Below, piece after piece: positions 1 through 11,196 of a stretch of 64,000 bases of DNA. How positions within the stretch are numbered: the first letter of the stretch is position 1; each line of letters starts with the position of its first letter. A program made the position numbers and the translations under genes. The DNA is from Mallotus nudiflorus (lineage: Eukaryota; Streptophyta; Magnoliopsida; Malpighiales; Euphorbiaceae): positions 372,001-436,000 of the forward strand of contig CANTUR010000279.1 of the NCBI GenBank assembly GCA_947683625.1, read 5' to 3'. The notes under the pieces are model-generated. The model was not told the DNA's origin. It saw nothing but the letters and a program-made list of their open reading frames with translations, and ran no database searches.

Positions 1-2414
1 TTACCCTTTATTGATCAAATGTTGGAGCGGATAGCATGACATGCTTTTTACTGCTTCTTGGATGGTTATTCAGGCTACAATCAAATTGTAATAGCTCCAA
101 AAGATCAAGAGAAGACCACCTTTACATGTCCTTATGGCACATTTGCATACAAGAGGATGCCATTTGGGTTATGTAATGCTCCTGCAACTTTTTAGAGATG
201 TATGATGGCTATATTTGTAGATTTAGTGGAGGAGATCATGGATGTTTTCATGGATGATTTTTCTATTTATGGAAGCTCATTTGAAGGATGTTTGAGCAAT
301 TTGAAGCAAGTTCTAGCACATTGTGAGGAAACAAATTTGGTGCTAAATTGGGAAAAGTGCCATTTCATGGTAGATGAAGGTATTGTACTTGGACACAAGA
401 TTTCAGCTCAAGGAATTCAAGTTGATAAAGCAAAGGTGGAGGCAATTGAGAAGCTACAGTACCCCACAAATGTTAAAGGAGTTAGGAGTTTTATTGGTCA
501 TGCAGGCTTCTATAGGCGATTTATTAAGGATTTCTCAAAAATCTCAAAACCCATTGTAAGTTACTTGAAAAAGATTCACCTTTTGATTTTACTGATGATT
601 GCAAATTGGCTTTTGACAGGTTGAAACAAGCACTTGTTTCTGCTCCTATAGTGATGGCACGAGATTGGAGTATACCATTCGAGTTAATGTGTGATGCCAG
701 TGATTATGCAACAGGAGTCGTTCTTAGCCAAAGAAAGGAGAATAGGTTGCATGTGATCTATTATGTGAGCCAAACATTGACAGATACTTAGTTGAATTAT
801 GCTACTACAGAAAAGGAGATGCTGGCTATTATATTTGCTTTTAATAAGTTCATATCGTACCTCCTTAGATCTAAGGCAATTGTATATACAGATCATGCAG
901 CATTGAATTATTTAATGAACAAAAAGGATTCAAAACCAAGGCTCATGAGATGGGTACTTCTATTGTAAGAGTTTGATATTGAGATCAGAGATAAGAAAGG
1001 AGCTGAAAATGTAGTAGTTGATCATCTTTCAAGGTTGGAGTTGAAACACAAGGAAAGTGATAAGCAAGAGCCTATCAAAGAGATGTTCCCTGACGAAATG
1101 CTTTTTGCTATAAAATTTATGGGTGCTCCTTGGTTTTATGATATAGCAAATTTTTTGTCAGTGGGAGAAATTCCAAAAGAGTTCACTCCTCAATAAAAGA
1201 AAAAGTTGATTCGTGATGCTAAGTTCTACATTTGGGATGAGCCATTCTTGTGGAAACCATGCAATGATGGCATAGTCAGGAGATGCATAACAAATTAGGA
1301 AGCAAGAGGCATCTTATAACACTATCATAAGAGGGTCAATGGTGGACATTATGGACCATAACAAACAGCTGCTAAGATTCTTAAAATAGGATTCTATTGG
1401 CTAATAATTTTTCAAAATGCTAGAGATTTTGTAATGCATTGTGACGCATGCCAAAGGAGTGGAAACATTTCAAAGAAGGATGAAATGCTCCAATCTAGAA
1501 TTCTAGAGGTGGAAATTTTTTATGTTTGGGGCATTGATTTCATAGGACCATTTCCAGTGTCAGATGGTAACAAGTATATTCTTGTTTGTGTGGATTATGT
1601 TTCCAAGTGGGTGGAAGCTCAAGCATGCACAGTTAATGATGCAAGGGTTGTTTGCAAGTTCCTAAAGAAGCTATTCTCTTGATTTAGAATGCCTCGAGTG
1701 ATCATAAGTGATGGGGGGACACACTTCTGCAACAAGAATATGGAAGCTTTATTAGCCCGTTATGGTGTGAAGCATAGGGTAGCTACACCTTATCACTCAC
1801 AAACTAATGGCCAAGTTGAGGTGAGTAATAGGGAGTTGAAGAAGATTTTGGAGAGAACAGTAAGTAAATTAAAGAAAGAATGGGCAAGGAAGCTTGATGA
1901 TGCTTTGTGGGCATATAGAACAGCTTATAAAATACCTCTTGAGATGTCTCCCTTTAGGTTGGTTTATGGTAAAGCATGTCATCTTCCCGTTGAGATTGAA
2001 CACAAGGCCTACTGGGCAGTGAAAACCTTGAATTTTGACTTCAGGAAGGTAGCTGAGAGAAGAATGTTACAATTGAATGAACTTGAAAAGATAAGGGAAG
2101 CTGCTTATGAAAATTCAAGGATTTATAAAGAACGTACTAAGAGATGACATGATGTAAGAGTAAGAATCAAGGAGTTTAAGGAAGGTGATCAAGTTTTGTT
2201 GTTCAACTCACGGCTCACATTGTTTCCTGGAAATTTGAAAAGTAGATGGACAAGACCGTATACAGTGACTCATTCATATCCTCATGGAGCTATGGAATTG
2301 AGCAACACAAAATGAGACACATTCAATGTGAATGGGCAAAGGTTAAAGCTATACCTTGGAAGCACATTTGAGGAGTTCCATCAAGTTTCATACTTGAGGG
2401 AATTAACTGGATGA
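1..2414 (+). pseudogene. gypsy pol (RT-RNase H-integrase), degenerate
   Basis: This is the C-terminal half of a retrotransposon polyprotein that would make and integrate element cDNA. RT covers about 1-600: the GYSGYNQI segment near 70-90, PFGLCNAP near 160, and the catalytic FMDDF box near 250 with both aspartates present. RNase H covers about 600-1060, with CDASDYA near 690 and TDHAALN near 890. Integrase follows: zinc-finger CDAC near 1443, first catalytic Asp in GIDFIGPF near 1530, second in ISDGGTHF near 1705, and the glutamate region QTNGQVEVSNRE near 1800. A C-terminal SH3-like part ends at the TGA at 2412. In-frame stops (for example near 195, 789, 968, 1193 and 1681) and a shift near 600 show it is dead. 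Confidence 0.92.
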
Positions 2415-3188
2415 TCAATTTGATGGTCTAGCTCATGGACCATTAAAAGAGCGCTTCTTAAAGGCTCAACCAAGATTATTATTTTTTATTTGTATTTGTA
2501 TTTGTATTTTTTTTATTATTGGTTATTTGTTTTACATTTTTACAAGTTTATTCTATTTTTAATGATTGTTTCTGGTGCATTTCAGGGAATGAAAGAAAGG
2601 CTAGAGCTCTAGAAGTGGTCTTGTGAGTTAAATGTTTTGTGGAATTTTTATTTTGAGTGACTTGTAATTCAAATTTATGATGCATTGCTTGTCTATGTGT
2701 GTTGAATTTTTAATTCAACAAATTTACGAAGTATGTATATACAGGTCACATGGCTCTGTGCATTTTGCACATGGTCGTGCGTCTTGCGTCGCCACTTCTG
2801 AACCATCAGGTCACACGGCCATGTGCCTTACGATGCTAAAACTTGACACATAGCTGTGTGAATTTCATACATAGCCGTGTGACTAGACAGACCTGACTTT
2901 TATAAAAGATGCAAAATTTTGTTTTAAGTGGATTTTTCCACTTCCCAACACTCCACACTTCCCCAAAACCCTAGGGACTCCATTTTTTACCACTTTTCCA
3001 CTTCCCAAGCCCTAGAAAACCTAGCCCTTAACTACCTTTTTAATTTCCCATTAAATTTGACCTAATTCCCCATCATCCCACTCTCTGTATAAACACTCAC
3101 TTCCTTTCTACAAAATCATTCTCTACACCATTTCTTATACCATTCTCCACTCTACATATTCTCTCTCAATTCTTTTTAAGGAAGTCTC
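2415..3188 (+). other. spacer between pol and first env-position ORF
   Basis: No coding sequence is seen. It starts with a T-rich stretch (2476-2560) and holds a GC-richer motif cluster at 2741-2885. From about 2930 it is a C-rich, T-rich leader with repeated CACTTCCC words, leading to the ATG at 3189. It could hold the promoter or splice acceptor for a subgenomic env-position transcript; that is inference. Confidence 0.55.
2741..2885. repeat. cluster of CACGGCCATGTG-like palindromic words
   Basis: Several degenerate copies of a CACACGGCCGTGTG-like palindrome occur here (for example CACACGGCCATGTG near 2814 and CATAGCCGTGTG near 2870), interspersed with GCATTTTGCACA words. The local GC content stands out from the AT-rich surroundings. 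The same words recur at 4690-4745, 7490-7535, 16200-16350, 23095-23215, 30300-30440, 38330-38480 and 49560-49680. Confidence 0.7.
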
Positions 3189-4391
3189 ATGGAGAAAGAT
3201 CAAAGAATGAAGGTCATAGCAAGGAAGTAAACTAATCCTTCCAAAATAGCAAGACATGGTGGAACTTCTAATAATCCGGATGGTGCTGAAGAGGAACAAA
3301 TGGTAAAACCTTTTCCCTTTCAAATTCAATTTAGGCATGGTGAGCATAGGAATAAATTTCAAGAAATGATGAATAGGAAGATTGTGCCAAATAGATATTT
3401 GAGTGCCATATCCTTGATTGAAATTGGGTTGTTATATGAGATTAATTTGTATGTTCATAGGATGGGGTGGAATAATTTTATTTTGATGCAGAATCCTTCT
3501 TATGCCATCCCCACTTATGAATTTCTCTCTTCTTTTGAGTTTAATGATTATACCCTTATGCTAACTTTTTGTTTGGGGAATGAGGAGCATACTCTAAGTT
3601 TGTTTGAACTTAATGATGTATTTCATTTTCCTAAAAATCAGGATGCTAATGTTGCATATGATAGAAATGAGTTTTTGAGAGAATTAATCGGGGAGAGGGG
3701 AGTTTTCTATGAGGCTCGATCAACAAAAGAATTAAGGATTCGATTGCCCGCACTCAAGTACCTTCATAGGCTCATGGCACATTCTTTGTTTCCAAGGAAA
3801 GAGGGTGACTCTGTGATTACTAGCACTGAGCTAAACATTTTATATTGTATGGTGAATGATAAAAAACTTAATGTCTGACATGCTTTAGCCAGGAAATTGA
3901 GAGATATTGCTACAAAAGCTAATAGGGCTATTAAAGTAGGAGGCCTAATAATAGCTATAGCCAAGTACTTAAACTTTGACATCGAGAACATGCCTTTTGA
4001 AAGGGTCTCGGGTCGTCACTTCATTGACACTGGCATGATGGAATCCATGGGAATGGTTAGAGTTGATCATACTGGGAGAGCTTTTCTTATCCCACCTACA
4101 CCTATAGGGTAAGATAAAGAGGAAGAGGAAGATGTCTCTCTGAATAATGTGTTAGAAAGGCTAGACAGCTTGGAGTTGCAAATTGGAGTCATCGATTCCA
4201 ATGTAGGAGAGCTGAATTCTGAAGTGGTAGGAATGGGTCGTACTTCTAGGCAAATGAATCACACATTGTAGATGATTAACCATAACCTTAACAACTATTT
4301 TAGCTCTCAGAATTTTATCCCGCCGCCATTCCCGCATGATGAAGATATGCCAGCACAAGAGTACTCCTTTGAGGATGAAGGGGAGGAATGA
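3189..4391 (+). pseudogene. Athila env-position ORF A (ORF-1-like), four internal stops
   Basis: A 400-codon frame runs from the ATG at 3189 to TGA at 4389 with no frameshift, broken only by stops at 3228, 3876, 4110 and 4269. It resembles the Athila ORF-1 family of env-position proteins, whose function is unproven. Visible landmarks are RLMAHSLFPRKEGD at about residue 194, FERVSGRHFIDTG at about 270, MMESMGMVRVDHTGRAF after it, a heptad-rich coiled-coil-like tail (LERLDSLELQIGVIDSN) and an acidic proline-containing C-terminus. No signal peptide or clear transmembrane segment is visible, so an envelope role is not supported by this copy. The start follows a leader and begins a lysine-rich head like that of ORF B. 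Confidence 0.8.
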
Positions 4392-5065
4392 AGACCTTGT
4401 TTTAAAGTGTTTAGCTCTAGCTTGAACAATGTTTACTTTATGTGTTTTCATTTTATTTATTTATTTATTATTGTGATGTTTTGTGGGACATTATATGTTA
4501 TGTTTCATGTTTTGAATTGAAGTATGTTTTTGTTTAAGTTATTTTTTTTCAAGGATTTTATTTTAGGAATGTTATTTTTTCTTATTTTTCCATTTATTTT
4601 TTTCTTCCAATTATGCAATAAATATGGGAGGTTTGTCCTACCAATATTCAAAAAAAAATTATGTTAGTAGATGATACGATGTCAATTAGGTGGCACAGCC
4701 ATGCATATTTTGCACACGACCGTGCAACCTGATGCATAGGCACAATCGAATTCCTCAAAATTTTTCCTGTTTTAATTGTAGCAATGATGACATTGCACAT
4801 TTTAAGTGTGGGAGAGGTAATAATAAATAAATAAATAATTTTATTTTTCGAGCTTGTTAATTGTGATTTTATATGTTTTTATTTGTTTCCTTATTCCATT
4901 GAGGGTTTAGTTGATTTTAGTTTCCTATAAATTTCCTGAATTAATGGGTAAGCAATTTTTACTAAAATTGGAATGCTTTGTTTTTCTTATTTAAACTCTG
5001 CTGACTTTTGTTTTTTTTTTGTTAATTTTATTTTTTTATTGTTTTATTTTAGTACTAACATTGTT
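4392..5065 (+). other. spacer between env-position ORFs A and B
   Basis: Noncoding, with T-rich tracts at 4440-4620 and 4990-5050. It contains a short copy of the CACGACCGTG-like motif (4690-4745) and an internal purine tract AAGTGTGGGAGAGG at 4804-4817. That tract resembles the element's terminal polypurine tract at 7194-7208 but no LTR follows it. Confidence 0.6.
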
Positions 5066-6312
5066 ATGATGGCTAGAACAAAGACACAATTTCAAGGAAA
5101 AAAGCTTAGTGATGGCGAGGGAAAATCTAAAGACATAAGGGATGATTATAAAGCTTTCTTTGCCATTTATTCTAAAGAAGAAGGGAAGAGATTCTGCTCC
5201 TTACTCAAGAGAAAATTCAGCAAGCCAAAATACTTTGATAATGAGGTACTGTTGAATATGGGTATTAAGGGAACCATAGATATGTTTTACAATAAATTGG
5301 GATGGTTTAAATTGGCTACAGCCCAATATGATGTATTCTTTGAACTCACAATAGAATTTACACTACATTTAAGATTTTAGATGCACCTCTAGGGATCTTT
5401 TCATGTAGGTTCTTTAGGAAAGAATACTTATTTGATTATGAAATAATGTCTCAAATCTTTGGTTTTCCTCAAGGAGGTGTTTGTCAACCTCCTATGGATT
5501 ATAATATGAGTAGTTTTTGGCATGAAATCACTGGAGGTGATAAAGTTTGTGAGGGTCAAATAATGACTAGTGGTTTGATCAAAGATCACTCATATTTAAT
5601 CATACATAAATTAATGGCACATACAATCTTTGGAAGAAAAGATAGTACTAGGGTTTCCTCTGATGGACTATTCATGTTGTGGTGCTTGAAGATTAACACA
5701 AAAGTATGTAGTACATAATTTTTTTTATGTTCTATATGGCAGGTTGTTCAGGCTAGAAAGGCGTTGATCTCAATGGGGCATATTGTCACCAGATTGTCAT
5801 TGTATTTTGCTCCATTCGAATTTGCCAAACATAAATTAAAGCCTTTAGAAGCTAAGTCCCTTCATGAAGACTAACTAGTGCAAGTTGAAATCATCATCGA
5901 ATTCAATGAGTTCCATGATGTAACGGATAAAAGATGCTACATGATCCGTCAATTGGCAATGCAACATGGTGAAATACCTTTACCCCCTAATGCAATTGAA
6001 AAAGGAGATAATGGGAGTGAAGCTCAATCAAGGAAGCGACAGAACACTGAAATATGGAATGATGACATCATGGAAAATATCATAGAGTGGATTGATATCT
6101 CTGACAATAAGATTGGGAGCATGGTTATGGATTTGTCCAACTAGTTAGAGAAGTTTGAGAGGCAATGTGAATCTAGAGCTGAAAGGTTGCAACTTCAAAT
6201 TGATGAAATCTTTTGCATCCTTCCTCAAAGCAAAAGATCTAAAGCTATAAATGAAGCTGCAAAGTGCATCATGGTCACACCATATATTCCCCCTCCAGTT
6301 TCACCGGAATAA
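5066..6312 (+). pseudogene. Athila env-position ORF B, diverged paralogue of ORF A
   Basis: A second ORF-1-like frame starts at the ATG at 5066 (MMARTKTQ) and ends at TAA 6310, with a frameshift near 5360, another shift near 5720-5750, and stops near 5872 and 6142. It matches ORF A in layout: basic head, then a LMAHTIFGRKDSTR segment (positions 5610-5655) answering LMAHSLFPRKEGD of ORF A, then a coiled-coil-like tail (LEKFERQCESRAERLQ). Similarity is weak but in the same order. The - strand Athila at 31690-32158 keeps only the head and tail of the equivalent of this ORF. Function unknown. Confidence 0.72.
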
Positions 6313-7193
6313 AGGGAGTATACTATTCTTTAATTTTCTTTTATTTATTTACTTTTCATGATTGTATGCTTGTGTGTTTTTTTTACTTTAAGAATTTACA
6401 TGCTTTATTTTTATTTTATTTTATTTTACCCTTTTTTGTGTTTATGCCTTGCCCTTACACTTGAAATTTTGCAACATATATACCTTTAGAGCCTTATTCA
6501 TTAATCTTAGTTTTCTTGAAGAAATGCATTAATCTTCCCTTAATGGATCATTTTAAATTTTTAAATTAGAAGAGCAACTTGTGGTTAAGAATTTTTACAT
6601 TTTAATGAACATTAATGCTTACTTTTCTATTGAACAAGTGAATCTAGATGATTAATATTGAGAAAAGTATTTGTGAGTAGGAATTTGAAGCTGCTTTAGA
6701 GTGGTTATAAACGCTCTTAAAAAAATCAATTAAGAAGCGAGATGGAGCATAAAACACACTCGTTTGGAGTTTAAAATTGACAATAAAAATCTTTTAAATG
6801 CTCTTTCTACTCCAATGCTCTTTAAGAGTAAGAGTATCCAAAGGACCCTTTTTGGAGGTTTCCACACTGAGTAACACAAGAAAGGTGGGGGATCCTGAGA
6901 TTGGGAAGATATTGATTGATGAACTTCTTAGCCTCTTTATTGTTAGCACAATTCCTACTTGTTTTTATTTTTCTCAAGTGTTAGTCGTTTGTTTTCATAT
7001 TTTCACTAGAAAAGTATGCTCTTCACACGGTAACAATATATTCTTGACCTCAATTGCTGTTTTACTTTTCGAGTTTATAAAATTTTTATTAAAGGAAGAT
7101 TATGGTAGTTAGTCAAGTTAAAGCTAGTTAATGAGTATGATTCTTTAGGTAGATTTGTGTTTTCAAGTTTTGTTTAAGGACAAGTAAATATTC
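6313..7193 (+). other. 3' noncoding region with a conserved block (6740-6912)
   Basis: No supported coding sequence. The stretch from about 6740 to 6912 closely matches the reverse complement of 31096-31260 in the other Athila element, including the shared word AGAGTATCCAAAGGACCCTT. Pairable words (TCCAAA with TTTGGA, and the CTCTTTAAGAG palindrome near 6818) lie inside it. The rest is T-rich and does not obviously match. Confidence 0.65.
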
Positions 7194-7208
7194 AAGTGTG
7201 GGGGAATT
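7194..7208 (+). promoter_or_regulatory. polypurine tract of Athila element 1
   Basis: AAGTGTGGGGGAATT lies immediately before the LTR start TGATCAGTGTG. It is the expected plus-strand priming site, and the same arrangement appears on - at 30752-30766. Confidence 0.85.
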
Positions 7209-8555
7209 TGATCAGTGTGAAATATGCATTTTATTAAATAGTCTTTGTCTTAGGAAAAATTCAATTTCATTAAGTTTATGTTTCTTTTATTCAGTTTTTA
7301 TTTAGTTGGGTACTTACTGCATGTCTTATGTGTTTATTTATTTTCATGTATTGGTTGGTTTATTTTTGGTTGATTTTTATGTATTTAGGGAAGTTAAAGA
7401 ACAGTAAAGGAAGGTTATATAGGAGCCTAAGCACATGAAGTGAGCCTAAAAAGCAATGGAGATCAATATGCTGAAATGCTGAAAAAATGATGTGCACGAC
7501 CATATGCATTTTGCACACAGCCGTGTGACCTGGTAATTAGGAAAGTCAAAGGAAAATTTAATTGCCGACTCATAAAGGATAAGAGGGAGATTTCACACAG
7601 ATATAACCCTAGGGCTAGTAATTAGGGTTTTATAAGAGGGTAGCCACCAGAAACAAGAGGGAGGATTATTCTTTTTCTTATCATCACTTTGGGGGAGATA
7701 CAATTTTTCTTAGAGTAGTTTTGAGAAAACAAAGATTTTTCTTGATTATGTTAGTTTGGAGATTGGATAATAAAAATTGAAAAATATCAAGCTTCCTATT
7801 TAACAAGGGGTTTATTCTATTCAATTGTTTTTATTCGCTCTTAATTTTAATTCAATGATGATGTCTATTTTCTATTATTATTCCTCTTTATTTCTTAAAA
7901 TTAACATGAGTAGCTAAATTCTTAGTTAGGGTTCTTATTGCTATTCAACCATGGGCTAATCACAATTAAACCTAATCCATTAATCTAGATCCTTTGGTTA
8001 TTGTTCAACTTAATGTCTTCTTAGGATTAATCACCCTTTAATTGAATATACACAATAAAACTTGATCGAGAGATGGGTTGTATTGGATTTAAACAATAAC
8101 CTGTTAGATGCTTTCTTAGTTGAGAAACACTTAAGCAACTAATATTGATTAAGGGTTGGTGCTTAAACTAGGTTAATCGAACGCTTAGGAGGTGAGAGCT
8201 TTAAATCTAAGAATGTCAATTTACTTGGTTAATCATAGGGTTGTCTTAGGAGGAAAGCCTATGATTTTAGGGAAACCCTCAAATTGGATTAAGGTTAGGT
8301 ATGGTTTAGCAGTAAATTGATTTTAAATAAAGGTTGAATTAGTAATAAGAACCCTAGCTCTCTATAGTGATTATTATTTCATTATGATTTTTTTGTGTTT
8401 TGTCTTAGCTTAATTTTTAGTTTAATTAAAAATACCCTTTTTCATTGTTTAAACAAACAAACACAACTAGTATCACTGTAATCAATTTGCAATCTTTATG
8501 GGATCGATATTTAATTACTACTTGTATGAATCCGTATACTTGCGAAAACCCATCA
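7209..8555 (+). repeat. 3' LTR of Athila element 1
   Basis: The LTR runs from TGATCAGTGTGAAATATG after the PPT to an end at ACCCATCA. The end is placed by similarity to the inner LTR end of the - strand Athila (shared ACTACTTGTATGA word followed by TACTTGCG/ACACTTATG). Its length is about 1.35 kb. It contains a copy of the CACGGCCGTG-like motif at 7490-7535 and a run of TTAGG/TTAATC-rich sequence. The 5' LTR is outside the window, so an age cannot be read. Confidence 0.8.
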
Positions 8556-9539
8556 TTATACTTCATTGTTCCATCTTTGCTTTTGAATGCAAACTTACTA
8601 TTATGTAAATTGCCCTCGAGAATTACATTTTTCCCTTAGTTTCATTCTAAATTCATTCATGCTATTCTTTAAGAGACTCAATTCGTACACTGTTGTTATT
8701 GATCCTTTGACTTACTAACCCTATTAGTTGCAATCTCATGCATTGAAGACGCAGAGGAATGGACAAACTAACTGAAGTGAGTTCTTGATAATGAAATCAA
8801 TAGGACTTGCACTTTAAAGAACTCTTAAGCTGAACATGAGGTTTGATGTTGTTGCAACAATAATTTCAAGACAACAGTTATAATGCAAATTATTAGACCA
8901 CTTGGATTCTTAAGGTATAGAGGGACACTAGATTTACAAATAGAATCATAAAAGGGTGGTAAAAAAAGAAAACATAACTAAAATAGTGATCTCATAGCTC
9001 CGATTTAGCTTTAATTACGTATTGTCTTTCCATTCAGATACTTTTATAGTATGATAAAGATGAATATGTGATATTTGATCAAAAAATTCAAATTCAATTT
9101 TACTCGTTCATTAGGGAAAAAATGAGAATATTCATTACATCACATGATACAACTATCAGTCAGTCCTAAATTTTTTTCTCTCGAATTTTTAACTTACTAT
9201 TCCTTTTTTCCTTTTTCTTCCTCTTTGTTTTTTCTCTTTTTTTATCATTCTTTTTATTCATTTCCTCAAATTTCCTATCTTCAGAAGTTACATCATGTGA
9301 TATATGAATGTTCTTTGAATTTGCATTTGTGCCCATGCTGAATGAATATAATTGAACTAAATTTATGTCAAACATACAGATACTATCAATATCATAATGA
9401 ACAGTACCATTAGGATGATAATACATAATTAAGCCTAATTAGAATTCATATCATCGATCACTAAAACAAAACAAGTTCTAAAGAAATGAAAATTTTATTA
9501 AAATAAGATAATAAGAAAATTTGTTTCCTATTCTAGATG
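8556..9539. other. unassigned sequence between Athila 1 and Tat element C
   Basis: No recognisable domain on either strand. There is a T/C-rich tract at 9170-9260 which, read on -, gives a lysine/glutamate-rich low-complexity peptide (9166-9426). I do not consider that a gene. This stretch could be the flank of Athila 1 or a decayed continuation of the Tat elements to its right. Confidence 0.4.
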
Positions 9540-11196
9540 ATAGCAATGCTCAGTCTCATAGTGGTTGTCCTTCAGGCAGTTGACATAATAACTATTCTTG
9601 CATCTTTTTGCCAATTTTCTCCTTAACTTCATCTTTTTGTACCTCCAATGTGAATTTTTCTTTCTTGTCTAACAACTTCTCATTATCAAACTCATCACCC
9701 CATCTTGTAGGCACAATTGACTTGAAGGGTATGTTAAAAGAAGGTGGTTTAGTGTAAGAAACCTTATAGTCAAACTTGTATGAAGGCTGACCCAGTAAGT
9801 CTTATACTCTTTCCACATCTTTAGGGGCATTAGGAGATTTCTCATTAGTTTTAAGGTGTAGGTCCTCAAAGGAGCTTAGAACTTCTTCCTTACTGACTCA
9901 TGAGTTAATCATTATGGTAGTTAGGGGTGGTACATTTTGATAGTTTGGGAAATGATTATTTTTGGTGATTGGGTTTTGAGGGTCTGTGATCTTTCCATAA
10001 TCTATAAGGTTTTGGATTTCATGTTTAAGGCGGATGCAGTTATCAGTCGAGTGTTGGAGGTTTTGATGGAATTTGTAGTGCTTATTTAGGTTATAGACTA
10101 GGGTGTTTGGGTTTGGTGGGTTTGGATTAGGTAAAGATTAAAGTAAGCCCTTTTACATTAGGTGCTTCAAGACTTTTGGAAAATGTTGGTTAAAATTGGA
10201 GAATCTCCTTGGTTGTTGAATAGCATGCACTTCCATAATCCGGCTAGTGCTTCTTTGTTGTGTGCCCCCAATTGGGTAGTTTCTTTCTCTAGTGCTTTTA
10301 GCAATCTTCTTTTTCTCACTTTCAATCTCCTCAGCTTGCAACCCATCATTATAAAGGTCTACAAATATTTTAGGGTTCATCATTTGCCACCTTTCAACCA
10401 AATTAGGTGACACATTTCAAACAATCATCCTAACTTGATCCTTTTCAACTAGCTTATTTTTCATTAATCTTTCCTTATTCATGAATCTAGTTAGAAAATC
10501 TGAAAATGATTCATTAGACTTTTTATTATTCAATTCTAAATCCCTAATAGACACTTTAAGCCTAGTACTATAGTCATACTATTTCAAAAAGGCAAGACAC
10601 AATTCTCTCCAGTTAGCTTGGATAGACTCCTCCTACCCATGGTACCAATTAATAATGATACCCTTTAATAATAGTATAAATAACTTGGTAACTATAGGCA
10701 TAGGAGCCTTAGTGGTGCTCATAGTAGTTGTATATTGACTAAGGTGGACCCTTGGATCTTAAGTGTCATCAAACTTCTATAGTTGTGGCACCTTAAACTT
10801 ATCAAGCAACTTATCTTCCTTAAATTACATCATATCATCAAAGTTAAATGAATATCCAATGCCTTGTGCTCTCATCAATTCTTCCATTTTGGATTCTAAC
10901 ATCTTCTGAGTCAGTGCTTTCATCTGTTTGGATTCTAACTCTTAAACTTGTCTAAGTGATTCCCTTTTTTCCTTTTTCAATTATGTAGTTCTCAACATCC
11001 TCCAATTTCATCTCCATAGTAGGTACATTACTAGCAATGTTTAAAGGTTGCCCCTAATATTGTTATTATTAGCAGGTGGATCTTCCACAACAGCAGCAGG
11101 CAAAATTGCAACAACAGGTGTAGGTGCAGCTGGTGGCATTAATCTAGCCAAGGCTTGTCTTAGTTAATCTTGTATCATTGCTCTTATGTCATCCAT
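9540..11196 (-). pseudogene. Tat-type gag, degenerate
   Basis: Capsid-type protein of a Tat-lineage retrotransposon. From the likely start near 11196 the frame gives MDDIRAMIQD and a proline/alanine-rich segment (MPPAAPTPV). The gag core lies at about 10400-10800 (SNESFSDFLTRFMNKERL), then VERWQMMNPKIFVDLYNDGL near 10370, a linker RRFSNFNQHFPKVL, and a zinc-knuckle-like segment near 10020-10060 (FHQNLQHSTDNC) in which the usual first Cys/His pattern is eroded. Several stops and frame changes interrupt it. The end near 9540 is only where similarity fades. Confidence 0.8.

Larger units (their letters stand above)
1..8555 (+). mobile_element. Athila-type Ty3/gypsy retrotransposon, 5' part outside window
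   Basis: The order is RT, RNase H, integrase, two env-position ORFs, polypurine tract and 3' LTR, all on +. Protease, gag and the 5' LTR lie before the window. The RT has the Athila-type FMDDF box, and the downstream ORFs resemble the Athila ORF-1 (env-position) family. The element is old: scattered stops interrupt pol and both downstream ORFs. It is a relative, not a near-identical copy, of the - strand element at 29263-38784, with which it shares a 3' noncoding block. Confidence 0.9.

Noticed and set aside
9166..9426. Lysine-rich open frame on -
   Set aside because: It is produced by a T/C-rich tract on +. It has no family signature, and neighbouring frames are closed.
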